The translations under genes and the position numbers were made by a program. A DNA stretch of 64,000 bases. Source: Pseudomonas sp. URMO17WK12:I2. GTDB lineage: Bacteria > Pseudomonadota > Gammaproteobacteria > Pseudomonadales > Pseudomonadaceae. How positions within the stretch are numbered: the stretch's first letter is position 1; every line of letters begins with the position of its first letter. Positions 51,494 to 60,009 of the stretch are shown here, piece after piece. The stretch covers positions 294,214 to 358,213 of the forward strand of contig NZ_QKYW01000006.1 of NCBI RefSeq assembly GCF_003253735.1. Direction: 5' to 3'. Under the pieces are notes generated by a model. It worked only from the letters and a program-made list of their open reading frames with translations, did no database searches and was not told where the DNA came from.

Positions 51494-51840
51494 GGCGTGG
51501 TACCTCGTGTGTCTGGCCCGCGCAGGCGGCACGATGATGCTGGCACCGCCAGCCGGGCGTGGCTTCATGTTTGGGTATAGCACGGCCGCGACAGGTGGGG
51601 CCGCGGCCCGACGAGTTGCCAAACGAAGATAGTTTGATGACCTGGCGCGCGCAGCGGTCTATTCTCTGAGAGCGTGCTGCCAGAGTCAGGCACGCTTCTT
51701 CATACCAGTTCATGCTGGTGCCACAGTTGCTCGTACCAGGGCTCCGGCCCAAGCGTCATCACGGTGCGCCGTGTGTTGCATGTTGAGTCAGATAGCCGCT
51801 TACGCGGCGTATCAATTTCCTCGTCCGATGGAGATCAACT
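51494..51840. other. Gene-free gap between divergent small genes
   Basis: 347 bases separating the divergent 92-residue protein gene and the RraB-like gene. I see no convincing ORF, repeat or RNA gene, and no clear sigma-70 box; both promoters must lie here. Confidence 0.5.
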
Positions 51841-52188
51841 ATGAGCACGATTCTGCACGAAGATGTTGGTAGCGGCATTTTGCGTCGAATGAAGGAAGGC
51901 GGGTTCGATTTCGCCAGCGTTCACCCCATCGAGTTCTATGCGATTTTCCCCGATCAGGCGTGCGCCCTGAAGGCCACGCACAATTTTCGCGGTGAAAGCC
52001 TGCATGCACTGGTTACCGAGCGTGATGAAGGTGACTGGTACCTGCAGGTCAGCAAGGTCATGCATGTCACGCCAGCCGGTATCGGCGATTTCTCGCAGGA
52101 CCTTGAATCGGTGGTCATCCCCTTAGGCGGTGAGCTCGACGGTTGGGGCGTTACCCAGCAGCTGAGCCGTGCCAGCCGCCAGGATTAG
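51841..52188 (+). CDS. RraB-family protein (RNase E inhibitor-like)
   Basis: 115 residues. The compact alpha/beta fold with the ending LGGELDGWGVTQ resembles RraB, which binds and inhibits RNase E and has the same DGWG turn. It lacks the long acidic C-terminal tail of E. coli RraB, so it may belong to a broader RraB-like family (RraB/DUF695). No partner gene adjoins. A regulatory role on RNA decay is only inferred. Confidence 0.65.
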   Translation: MSTILHEDVGSGILRRMKEGGFDFASVHPIEFYAIFPDQACALKATHNFRGESLHALVTERDEGDWYLQVSKVMHVTPAGIGDFSQDLESVVIPLGGELDGWGVTQQLSRASRQD

Positions 52189-52200
52189 CCTGCGCGGGCG

Positions 52201-52515
52201 TTACAGTCCTTTCTCCCAAAGCGCCACCAGATCCCGAGGAGCCTGCTCCTCGGGAACGTTCAGCACCATCTCTTGCGTGCGCTGCGCGCATGTCTGCAGT
52301 TCGATGCGGTAGAAGCGTTGATCCCCTCGACCGGCTTGGTCACTGGCAATCGGCAGACAGGCTTCGAGTAGCGAGCAGACCTGCCCACGCTGCTGCGGGT
52401 CGCAGCGCGCGAAGTCGATTTCGCGCGGGCGGCTGAGCGCCGCGATCGCTGCAAAGCCGCCCTGGCGGGATATGCGAATCAGCGCCTCGTCGCTCAAGGG
52501 CGGCAGTTTGTTCAT
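52201..52515 (-). CDS. Emfourin-type inhibitor of M4 (protealysin-like) protease
   Basis: 104 residues. The ISRQGGFAAIAALSRP stretch corresponds to the RxGGFAGI-type core of emfourin, the protein inhibitor encoded beside protealysin. No signal peptide, like its protease. Its ATG overlaps the protease stop by four bases (ATGA), so the pair is translated together. Family identity is from motif and context. Confidence 0.75.
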   Translation of the reverse strand: MNKLPPLSDEALIRISRQGGFAAIAALSRPREIDFARCDPQQRGQVCSLLEACLPIASDQAGRGDQRFYRIELQTCAQRTQEMVLNVPEEQAPRDLVALWEKGL

Positions 52516-53555
52516 GGCTGAACACCTTCTATTCCCACGTCGCTCCAGGCCTTCGCAACCGCGTCGACCTCGGGCGAGCCCTGACCGAAGCGCTGTGCGG
52601 CGCGATCCACACTCAGGCGTGCAAAGTCGACGAATTCGGCGTCGTTGGCCAGGCGTTCATCGCACAAGGTGTCATACCAGATCAAGCCGGCTTTCTCCCA
52701 GGCGTTGCCGCCCAATGCAATTGCTGCCAGATAGAAGGCGCGATTGGGAATGCCCGAATTGATGTGCACACCACCGTTGTCCTCCCGGGTCTGCACGAAA
52801 TCGCGCATGTGCCCTGGCTGTGGATCCTTGCCCAGTAGCGGATCATCATAGGCGCTGCCGGGCTCGGACATCGAGCGCAGGCCCTTGCCGTTGACGTACT
52901 CGCTCAACAAACCGGCGCCGATGATCCAGTCCGCCTGCGCGGCAGACTGCTGCAATGCGTATTGCTTGGTGAGAATGCCGAAAACATCGGATAACGACTC
53001 GTTCAGGGCCCCGGCCTGGTTGGCGTACACCAGCGCAGCCTCACTGTCGATGACGCCATGGGTCAGCTCGTGGGCGACTACGTCCAAGGCGATGGTGAAG
53101 CGGTTGAAGATCTCCCCATCACCGTCGCCGAAGACCATCTGTTCGCCATTCCAGAAAGCGTTCTCATAGCGCTGGCCGTAGTGCACGGTGCCGATCAGCG
53201 GGATGCCATTAGCGTCGATTGAATGGCGGCCGAGCACCTTCCAGAAGAACCGGTAGGTGGCGCCAAGCGCCTCATAGGCTTCGTCGACCGCTTCGTCGCC
53301 GGAAGCGGGCTGGCCCTCGCTACGCACCAGTCTGCCGGGCAGTCGGGTCTGTTGCTCGGCATCATGGATGCTGCGCTCAGCTTGCCCGGCAGCCATTACC
53401 TGACGGGCTTGCAGGGTGCTAAGGCGGGGCTTGTCGTTGTTGCGTCGCAGCGTGCTGACGTGCTGCAAGGTATTGCGCGCGCAGTCGCGCTGGCGGTCAG
53501 AGCCGTGGCCGATGATGCGGTCGAGAATGTAGGGCGGTATCAGGCTGCTGTTCAT
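52512..53555 (-). CDS. M4-family neutral zinc metalloprotease (protealysin-like)
   Basis: 347 residues. A short propeptide with the SLIPPYILDRI motif (PPL-type, typical of protealysin) replaces the long thermolysin prodomain and there is no Sec signal. Zinc ligands are HELTH at 162-166 and E186 in NESLSDVFG; the catalytic-site histidine is in GGVHINSGIPNRAFY. Protealysin relatives are linked to invasion of eukaryotic cells and to intra- and interspecies proteolysis. Start ATG 53555 is used; the longer frame has no support. Coupled to the emfourin gene. Confidence 0.9.
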   Translation of the reverse strand: MNSSLIPPYILDRIIGHGSDRQRDCARNTLQHVSTLRRNNDKPRLSTLQARQVMAAGQAERSIHDAEQQTRLPGRLVRSEGQPASGDEAVDEAYEALGATYRFFWKVLGRHSIDANGIPLIGTVHYGQRYENAFWNGEQMVFGDGDGEIFNRFTIALDVVAHELTHGVIDSEAALVYANQAGALNESLSDVFGILTKQYALQQSAAQADWIIGAGLLSEYVNGKGLRSMSEPGSAYDDPLLGKDPQPGHMRDFVQTREDNGGVHINSGIPNRAFYLAAIALGGNAWEKAGLIWYDTLCDERLANDAEFVDFARLSVDRAAQRFGQGSPEVDAVAKAWSDVGIEGVQP

Positions 53556-53919
53556 CGTGCGTTCCTTGTCCGGAGAAGCGTGGCGGCCAGGTCGATACCT
53601 GACCTCTCTCAGCTGGGAACGCAATACGCCGGCAATGTTTCTGCTGCGCTGACATTTCTGGACAAAAGGGCACTGACAGAAAAGTGCAATGCTTTGCCGC
53701 CTCGCCTGTCTGAGCCTTTACCTGGTATCAGGCCCTGTAAGTTCGACTGCACGCCAATGCCAGCAGATCGCGCAGGTGCCATGCCAGCGGCTTGTGATCG
53801 TGCTTGATAATGGTGCGTGGCGTTTTCGTTTTAAAAATAAGTGATTGATATTAAAGGAATAATAACGCTGGCTCGGCGCTTGCAGCGTACGGGTTGAACT
53901 GGGCTGCAAGGAGTAGAGC
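53556..53919. other. Gap between the divergent M4 protease and ATP-grasp genes
   Basis: 364 bases, noticeably AT-richer near 53820-53870 (TTTTAAAAATAAGTGATTG), which probably carries the ATP-grasp operon promoter. No gene, repeat or strong hairpin is recognised. Confidence 0.5.
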
Positions 53920-55329
53920 ATGACCCGCACCTTTTACGACGAGATGCATCTGCCGGATGGCGCCTGCCGCCCGCATTACCAGGCCTTTTCTCGTTGGCTG
54001 CAGGACACCCCGAAGGACCTGCTGGACCAGCGTCGCCGCGAGGCGGATCTTCTGTTCCATCGTGCCGGCATCACCTTCACGCTTTACGGCGACGCTCAGG
54101 GCACCGAGCGGCTGATTCCCTTCGACATCATTCCGCGCAGCATTCCGGCCAGTGAATGGCGCATCGTCGAGCGTGGCTGCATTCAGCGGGTGCAGGCGCT
54201 GAACATGTTTCTTGCCGACCTCTATCATGACCAGCGCATCATCAAGGCCGGGCTGATTCCTGCCGAACAGGTGCTGGCCAACGAAGGCTACCAACTGGCC
54301 ATGCAGGGCCTCGATCTGCACCGCGACCTGTACGCGCACATCGCTGGCGTCGATCTGGTGCGTGATGGTGACGGCACCTATTACGTGCTCGAAGACAACC
54401 TGCGCACACCAAGCGGCGTGAGCTACATGCTCGAAGACCGCAAGATGATGATGCGCCTGTTTCCCGAGTTGTTCGCCAATCAGCGCATCGCGCCTATTGA
54501 TCATTACCCCAATCTGCTGCTCGACACCCTGAAAACCTCCAGCCCGCTCGACAACCCGACAGTGGTGGTGCTGACCCCCGGACGGTTCAACAGTGCTTAT
54601 TTCGAGCATGCGTTTCTGGCGCGAGAAATGGGCGTCGAACTGGTGGAGGGCGCCGACCTGTTCGTGCGCGACGACAAGCTGTTCATGCGCACCACCGCAG
54701 GCGCCAAGCAGGTCGACGTGGTGTATCGCCGTCTGGACGACGCCTTTCTCGACCCGCTGGCCTTCAATCCTGACTCCATGCTCGGCGTACCAGGTCTGCT
54801 GTCGACCTACCGCTCCGGCAACGTGGTGCTGGCCAACGCGATCGGTACCGGCGTGGCGGACGACAAGTCTATCTACCCCTACGTCGGCGAGATGATCCGC
54901 TTCTACCTGGCCGAGGAGCCGATCCTCAAGAACGTGCCGACCTGGCAATGCCGCGAGCCCGGTGAACTGTCCCACGTGCTGGCCAACCTCAAGGACCTGG
55001 TGGTCAAGGAAACCCAGGGCTCCGGTGGCTATGGCATGCTCGTCGGCCCCGCCGCCAGCAACGCCGAGATCGAGGCGTTCCGGCTGCGTTTGATTGCCAA
55101 GCCTGATGCTTACATCGCGCAGCCGACGCTGTGCCTGTCGACGTGCCCGACCTTTGTCGAAAACGGCATCGCTCCACGGCATATCGACCTGCGGCCTTTC
55201 GTGCTGTCCGGCAAGGAAACCCGCATCGTGCCGGGTGGGCTGACCCGGGTGGCGCTGCGCGAGGGTTCGCTGGTGGTCAATTCGTCGCAAGGCGGCGGTA
55301 CCAAGGACACCTGGGTGGTGGAGGACTGA
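53920..55329 (+). CDS. Circularly permuted ATP-grasp type 2 protein
   Basis: 469 residues. The N-terminal half has the FDIIPRSIPASEWRIVERGC and YYVLEDNLRTPSGVSYMLE motifs, and the C-terminal half has VVKETQGSGGYGMLVG and RHIDLRPFVLSGKE of the permuted ATP-grasp family (formerly DUF404/DUF407). It is predicted to be a carboxylate-amine ligase forming peptide or isopeptide bonds. Five bases separate its stop from the alpha-E gene, which overlaps the transglutaminase gene: a three-gene system described by comparative genomics but without a settled substrate. Confidence 0.88.
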   Translation: MTRTFYDEMHLPDGACRPHYQAFSRWLQDTPKDLLDQRRREADLLFHRAGITFTLYGDAQGTERLIPFDIIPRSIPASEWRIVERGCIQRVQALNMFLADLYHDQRIIKAGLIPAEQVLANEGYQLAMQGLDLHRDLYAHIAGVDLVRDGDGTYYVLEDNLRTPSGVSYMLEDRKMMMRLFPELFANQRIAPIDHYPNLLLDTLKTSSPLDNPTVVVLTPGRFNSAYFEHAFLAREMGVELVEGADLFVRDDKLFMRTTAGAKQVDVVYRRLDDAFLDPLAFNPDSMLGVPGLLSTYRSGNVVLANAIGTGVADDKSIYPYVGEMIRFYLAEEPILKNVPTWQCREPGELSHVLANLKDLVVKETQGSGGYGMLVGPAASNAEIEAFRLRLIAKPDAYIAQPTLCLSTCPTFVENGIAPRHIDLRPFVLSGKETRIVPGGLTRVALREGSLVVNSSQGGGTKDTWVVED

Positions 55330-55334
55330 CAGAG

Positions 55335-56285
55335 ATGCTATCGAGAACCGCCTCCGATCTGTACTGGATGTCGCGCTATCTGGAACGCGCGGAAAACCTG
55401 GCGCGGATGCTGGACGTCAGCTATTCGCTGTCGCTGATGCCCCAGGGTGGCCGCCGTGACGGCCTGGACGAACTGGCGATGCCACTGCTGATCACCGGTA
55501 CGCTGGAGGAATACCAGCAGCGCCACGGGGCGCTGCACGCCGAACGTATCCTGCAGTTCTTCGCCCTGGACCCACAGAATCCGGCGAGCATCTACAGCTG
55601 CCTGGGCGCTGCACGCAGCAATGCACACGCCGTACGTGGGCGCATCACCGCCGATATGTGGGAGAACATCAACGCTACCTGGCTGGAAATCCGCAGCATT
55701 GCCGAACAGGGGCTGGGCCGCTACGGCATCAGCCGGTTCTGTGAATGGGTCAAGGAGCGCTCCCACCTGTTTCGCGGGGCGACCTTCGGCACCATCGTGC
55801 GCGGCGAGGCCTACCGGTTCATTCGCCTGGGCACCTTTATCGAACGTGCGGACAACACCTTGCGCCTGCTCGACGCGCGCTACGAGCTGCTTGGCGAAGA
55901 TGTCGACGATCTCGACGGCAGACCGGCCCACAGCTACTACCAGTGGAGCGCCTTGTTGCGGGCGTTGTCCTCGTTCGAGGCATTCGCCGAGGTTTATCGG
56001 GGCTCGCCTGGTGCCCGCAAGGTTTCCGAATTGTTGCTGCTGCGCCGTGAGGTGCCGCGTTCGTTGAGCGCCTGCATGGATGAGCTCTACCAGATGCTCG
56101 ATGGCCTGCCTGGCGACAGTGGTCGCCCGGCCCAGCGCCTGGCGGCGGAGCTCAATGCGCGGCTACGTTACACCAGTATCGATGAGGTGCTGGAAGAGGG
56201 GCTGCACGCCTGGCTGACCGAATTCATCGAGCAGATCCACCAACTTGGCGGCGCCATCCACACGTCCTATCTGGAGGTCGCATGA
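55335..56285 (+). CDS. Alpha-E domain protein
   Basis: 316 residues, nearly all alpha-helical, starting MLSRTASDLYWMSRYLERAENLARMLDV, the signature of the alpha-E (DUF403) family. Further marks are GTFIERADNTLRLLDARY and the conserved WSALLRALSSFEAF. No catalytic residue pattern of a known enzyme is seen; it is thought to work with the adjacent ATP-grasp ligase and transglutaminase. GAG precedes the start. Its stop shares bases with the transglutaminase ATG (ATGA). Confidence 0.88.
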   Translation: MLSRTASDLYWMSRYLERAENLARMLDVSYSLSLMPQGGRRDGLDELAMPLLITGTLEEYQQRHGALHAERILQFFALDPQNPASIYSCLGAARSNAHAVRGRITADMWENINATWLEIRSIAEQGLGRYGISRFCEWVKERSHLFRGATFGTIVRGEAYRFIRLGTFIERADNTLRLLDARYELLGEDVDDLDGRPAHSYYQWSALLRALSSFEAFAEVYRGSPGARKVSELLLLRREVPRSLSACMDELYQMLDGLPGDSGRPAQRLAAELNARLRYTSIDEVLEEGLHAWLTEFIEQIHQLGGAIHTSYLEVA

Positions 56286-57079
56286 GACTGTCCATCCGTC
56301 ACAACACAACCTATCACTACGATGATCAGGTACGTGCCAGCATCCAGTATTTGCGCCTCACGCCCCATGACAGCCCGCACCAGCAGATCCTCAGCTGGCA
56401 GCTGGATCTGCCACGCCCGGTTCGCGCGCAGCTCGATCCCTACGGCAATATTCTGCATGTGCTGACGCTGGACGAACCCCATGAGTCGATCGTTATCGGC
56501 GCCGAGGGCCAGGTGGAGATCGATGAATTCAGCGATGCCGAGCACGACAGCCTGTCGGCACTGCCATTTCTGCGCTTTACCCGGTTGACCGAGGCGGATG
56601 CTGCGCTGCGCGATTTCGCCTGGAAACAATGTGCCCAGCGACGTGATCGCACTGCGCTGATCGACCTGATGCACGGCCTCAACGATCATATTCGCTATCA
56701 GCCCGGCATCACCGCGGTGGATACCAGCGCGGCCGAGGCCTTCGCCGGACGCCAGGGCGTTTGTCAGGACCATGCCCACGCCTTCATAGCCTGCGCGCGC
56801 AGCCTGGGTATACCGGCGCGCTACGTGTCGGGCTATCTGGTTACCGACAGTCAGGATCACCTGGCCAGTCACGCCTGGGCCGAGGCCTGGCTGGACGGCG
56901 GCTGGTACAGCTTCGACGTGACCAACTGCCTGTCCAGGCCCGAGCGCCATCTCAAATTGGCTATCGGCCTGGATTATCTGGACGCCTGCCCGGTACGCGG
57001 CATGCGCCGTGGCGGCGGCAGTGAACGGTTGATGGCGCGGGTCGACGTCGAGCCGTTGATACAGGTGCAGGCACAATGA
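56282..57079 (+). CDS. Transglutaminase-like cysteine protease family protein
   Basis: 265 residues. The N-terminal beta domain (about 1-130, starts MRLSIRHNTTYHYDDQVRAS) is of the bacterial transglutaminase N-terminal type. The catalytic triad is visible: Cys in GRQGVCQDHAHAFIACAR, His in SHAWAEAWL and Asp in FDVTNC. A papain-like amide hydrolase or ligase that would trim or attach the peptide made by the ATP-grasp partner is inferred. The proteasome-like Anbu peptidase gene found beside such operons in many bacteria is not here. Confidence 0.88.
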   Translation: MRLSIRHNTTYHYDDQVRASIQYLRLTPHDSPHQQILSWQLDLPRPVRAQLDPYGNILHVLTLDEPHESIVIGAEGQVEIDEFSDAEHDSLSALPFLRFTRLTEADAALRDFAWKQCAQRRDRTALIDLMHGLNDHIRYQPGITAVDTSAAEAFAGRQGVCQDHAHAFIACARSLGIPARYVSGYLVTDSQDHLASHAWAEAWLDGGWYSFDVTNCLSRPERHLKLAIGLDYLDACPVRGMRRGGGSERLMARVDVEPLIQVQAQ

Positions 57080-57194
57080 TGGGCGAGGGCGGTGCACCGT
57101 CCGCGCATGATCGACGCGTCCATTCATCCCCGCACGGCTTGCGATCAGGGGATGATCGCCCCTAGCATGGCCGCTTTATCCGAAGGAAGAGGCC

Positions 57195-58082
57195 ATGCTG
57201 GCCGAGTTGTTTGCTGTACTGGCGCCGGTGATCATCGTCTCGGGCATCGGCTATGCATGGGCCCGTAGCGGCCAGCATTACCCCACCGAATTCATCGCTC
57301 GGCTGGTATTGACCATCGGTACGCCGAGCCTGGTGCTGGCGACCCTCAGCCGTGCCGATATCGATCCGCAGGCCTTTGCCAGCATGGCCCTGGGCTGCGT
57401 ACTGGTGACCGCCTGCATGGGGCTGTTCGGTGCGCTGTTCAGCCGTCTGTTCCGCCAGCAATGGAAGGTGCTGGTGCCGGCATTCCTGTTTCCCAATACC
57501 GGCAACATGGGCCTGCCCATCAGTCTGTATGCCTTTGGCGAGCATGGCCTGGCGCTGGCCGTGGCATTCTTCCTGACGCTGTCGATCATGCAGTTCAGCG
57601 TCGGCATCGCCTTGTCGGGCAATGCCGCCTCTATCAAGGACCTGCTGCGCAACCCGATCATGCTCAGTCTGCTGCTGGCATTGCCGATGATCTTCATGGA
57701 TCTGCAACTGCCGCGCTGGCTGGCCAATACCGTCGGTTTGCTGGGCGGCATGACCATCCCGTTGATGCTGCTGACCCTGGGCGTTTCGCTGGCCAGTATT
57801 CGCCTGCATCACCTGGGTTCCGGGCTGGTGCTCGGCGCGTTGCGGATATTTTTGGGGGCGGCCGTGGGCTGGGGCGTCGGCGCGGCGATGGGGCTACAAC
57901 CGCTGACCCACGCCGTGCTGGTGGTGCAGTCGGCCATGCCGGTGGCGGTGTTCAACTATCTGTTCGCGGTGCGTGCCAATCGCTCACCGGAGCAGGTTGC
58001 GAGCCTGGTGATGTGCTCGACGCTGCTGGCGATCGTTTGGTTGCCGCTGATCCTGGCGTGGTGGATGCCACGGGTCAACTGA
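57195..58082 (+). CDS. AEC-family transporter
   Basis: 295 residues with about nine hydrophobic segments in two repeats, starting MLAELFAVLAPVIIVSGIGYAW. FPNTGNMGLPISLYAFGE near residue 95 and the mirrored VVQSAMPVAVFNYLFAVRAN near residue 255 are marks of the auxin-efflux-carrier/malonate permease family. It may carry organic acids; substrate unknown. GGAAGAGG sits before the ATG. Confidence 0.82.
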   Translation: MLAELFAVLAPVIIVSGIGYAWARSGQHYPTEFIARLVLTIGTPSLVLATLSRADIDPQAFASMALGCVLVTACMGLFGALFSRLFRQQWKVLVPAFLFPNTGNMGLPISLYAFGEHGLALAVAFFLTLSIMQFSVGIALSGNAASIKDLLRNPIMLSLLLALPMIFMDLQLPRWLANTVGLLGGMTIPLMLLTLGVSLASIRLHHLGSGLVLGALRIFLGAAVGWGVGAAMGLQPLTHAVLVVQSAMPVAVFNYLFAVRANRSPEQVASLVMCSTLLAIVWLPLILAWWMPRVN

Positions 58083-58088
58083 TCGGCC

Positions 58089-58184
58089 TCAACCGATCAT
58101 TCGGCTCAGGTTGGGAAGAATCAGCAATACGGCGGTGGCGAAGAGAATCATCCCCGCCTGGCGGAATTTCGGTTTCTTGAACAT
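58089..58184 (-). CDS. 31-residue small membrane protein
   Basis: A frame of 31 codons: basic N-terminus MFKKPKFRQAG, a hydrophobic stretch MILFATAVLLILPNL, and SRMIG. The positive-inside pattern predicts a single membrane helix with a cytoplasmic N-terminus. It opens 7 bases after the convergent AEC gene stop. The ribosome site is weak (AAGG, 9 to 10 bases upstream). Its charge/hydrophobicity order is unlikely by chance, but without comparison the call is tentative. Confidence 0.5.
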   Translation of the reverse strand: MFKKPKFRQAGMILFATAVLLILPNLSRMIG

Positions 58185-58441
58185 GGCCGTTCGCCTTTTT
58201 GATTGTTGTGGTGGGCGCGCTTCGTCCCCAATTGCCTCGGCAAAACCCGACGGCGTATGTATTGACTGTAGAGGGAGCGGTTCGGTTTTTTAGATCGCTT
58301 GTTTCTAAAGAAATGCCACCGTACAGCCGCAAGGATATGGAACCCTTCGCCACTTCCGTACAACCCCGACGCCAGACGCTGCGCGGCGTGGGGCAAGGTG
58401 CTGGAAGCTCATGACCGTTCGTCCGGACTTCTGGTCGTTAT

Positions 58442-58468
58442 AAAAAACCGGCCACTTGGGCCGGTTCT
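58442..58468 (-). terminator. Terminator of the PepSY gene
   Basis: On the minus strand AACCGGCC-CAAGT-GGCCGGTT is followed by TTTT. It begins 15 bases after the PepSY stop. Confidence 0.9.
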
Positions 58469-58482
58469 TCAACCAGACTGGC

Positions 58483-58749
58483 TCAGTTGTCCAGCTGTTC
58501 GCGGATGACCTTGCCACTCTTGCCATCGACGCGGAATTCGTAAAGGCGGTTGTCCTGCTTGGTGCCTTCACCTTCCCAATAGCCGGCATCGTCTGCCTCG
58601 ATCTTATGGATCTGGGTGAAGCCAGCCTGCTTGGCGCTGCTCAGCGCTTGCTCGATGCTGATCCAGTCGGCGCCCGGGCGATCGGCCATGGCAAGGCCCG
58701 CGCTCATGGCGGCAGCGGCGGTAAGTGCAGTCAGGGTCTTCTTGAGCAT
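58483..58749 (-). CDS. PepSY-domain periplasmic protein
   Basis: 88 residues. A signal peptide MLKKTLTALTAAAAMSAGLAMA is followed by one PepSY domain (WISIEQALSSAKQAGFTQIHKIEADDAGYWEGEG, then EFRVDGKSGKVIREQ). PepSY proteins are small periplasmic modulators, often of proteases or two-component sensors. AAGGAG lies seven bases before the ATG. The 56-residue membrane protein gene starts 80 bases upstream on the same strand, and both may be one transcript. Confidence 0.85.
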   Translation of the reverse strand: MLKKTLTALTAAAAMSAGLAMADRPGADWISIEQALSSAKQAGFTQIHKIEADDAGYWEGEGTKQDNRLYEFRVDGKSGKVIREQLDN

Positions 58750-58829
58750 CGTGGAACTCCTTTACTGATTAGGAAGATCGCGCCCATATTCAGGCACTAC
58801 TGCTTGGAGTCCGGCGCTTCGCTTCGGGT

Positions 58830-59000
58830 TCAGGTAAAACTGCCCTGGCTCGGTGCAGCCGCTGTTGCTTCGCTCAGCGTTGGCACAGGCTGGACGGGGT
58901 GCTGCATGCTCAGCGTCAGCAACGGCAGGGCGATTGCCAGGTAAAGCGCGATGGCGCCCAGTGCGCCGTTGCGTGCGTAACGAATGGTGTGGCTGTGCAT
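58830..59000 (-). CDS. 56-residue small membrane protein
   Basis: A frame of 56 codons: MHSHTIRYARNGALGAI, a hydrophobic helix ALYLAIALPLLTLSM (about residues 18-32), and an Ala/Pro/Ser-rich outer tail. A strong AAGGAG ribosome site lies eight bases before the ATG, which makes it a likely gene although it is short. Probably cotranscribed with the PepSY gene. Family unknown. Confidence 0.65.
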   Translation of the reverse strand: MHSHTIRYARNGALGAIALYLAIALPLLTLSMQHPVQPVPTLSEATAAAPSQGSFT

Positions 59001-59191
59001 AGACTGCGCTCCTTGTCAGTAGCCCGGTAGGCCGATGCCAACATCATCGGTGCGGTTGGACGAGCGCAGAAGTAAATGCGGGGCATGACGGCTATCGAAA
59101 CGGCTGATGACTCGAACAGCGGCATGCCTCTTGCCTTGATGGAACAGCCAAGGCACGCTTTGCTGGCTTCGTTATTTTTTCAGGTACCGCC

Positions 59192-59920
59192 ATGTCGCTG
59201 CAGATCTGCATTCTGGAAACCGATATCCTGCGCCCCGAGCTGGTCGACCAGTACCAGGGCTACGGCAAGATGTTCGAACGTCTCTTCGCTGGCCAGGCCA
59301 TCGCTGCCAGCTTCCACGTATTCAATGTGATGCAGGGCGATTATCCGCCTGCAGATGCACGTTTCGATGCGTACCTGGTTACCGGCAGCAAGGCCGATTC
59401 GTTCGCCAATGACCCCTGGATCGAGACGCTCAAGGCCTACCTGCTCGAACGTTACCAGGCAGGCGACAAATTGCTGGGTATCTGCTTCGGTCACCAGTTG
59501 CTGGCGTTGCTACTCGGCGGCAAGGCCGAGCGCGCCAGTGGTGGTTGGGGGGTAGGCATTCACCGCTATCAATTGACCGAGCAGCCTGAGTGGATGACGC
59601 CGGCACTGGATGAACTGACGCTGTTGATCAGCCACCAGGATCAGGTTACCCGTTTGCCTGAGAATGCCACGCTGCTGGCCACCAGCCCGTTCTGTGCCCA
59701 TGCGGCCTATCGCATCGGTGATCAGGTGCTGTGCTTCCAGGGGCACCCCGAGTTCGTGCCCGAGTACTCCCGGGCGCTGCTGGATATTCGTCAGCAGCAT
59801 ATCGGCGAAACCACCTACCGTGCAGCGGTTGGCTCTCTGCATGAGGACCATCACGGTCGCACCGTTGGTGAGTGGATGCTGCGTTTCGTGGCCTGTGGCA
59901 AAGCGGCTCAGCCAGCCTGA
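59192..59920 (+). CDS. Class I glutamine amidotransferase-like protein
   Basis: 242 residues. The catalytic cysteine is in GICFGHQLLALLLGG and the His-Glu pair in CFQGHPEFVPEY; the oxyanion region is YLVTGSKADSF. The stand-alone YfeJ/GMP synthase-like amidotransferases look the same. It may release ammonia or act on gamma-glutamyl compounds; the partner is unknown. It ends with a bidirectional terminator shared with mqo. Confidence 0.82.
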   Translation: MSLQICILETDILRPELVDQYQGYGKMFERLFAGQAIAASFHVFNVMQGDYPPADARFDAYLVTGSKADSFANDPWIETLKAYLLERYQAGDKLLGICFGHQLLALLLGGKAERASGGWGVGIHRYQLTEQPEWMTPALDELTLLISHQDQVTRLPENATLLATSPFCAHAAYRIGDQVLCFQGHPEFVPEYSRALLDIRQQHIGETTYRAAVGSLHEDHHGRTVGEWMLRFVACGKAAQPA

Positions 59921-59938
59921 GCCCTGGAAATGGCGCAT

Positions 59939-59965
59939 AAAAAACGGCCCTTGCGGGCCGTTTTT
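59939..59965. terminator. Bidirectional terminator between the amidotransferase and mqo
   Basis: An A run, CGGCCC-TTGC-GGGCCG and TTTTT; works for both convergent genes. A further GGCGCCTCC-TGT-GGAGGCGCC stem lies at 59977-59997 without a T run. Confidence 0.9.
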
Positions 59966-60009
59966 CGTTTCAACACGGCGCCTCCTGTGGAGGCGCCTGC
60001 CGATATGCT

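Noticed and set aside
51650..51780. Very short frame MTLGPEPWYEQLWHQHELV on the minus strand
   Set aside because: Only 19 codons, no clear ribosome site, and no features beyond aromatic residues.
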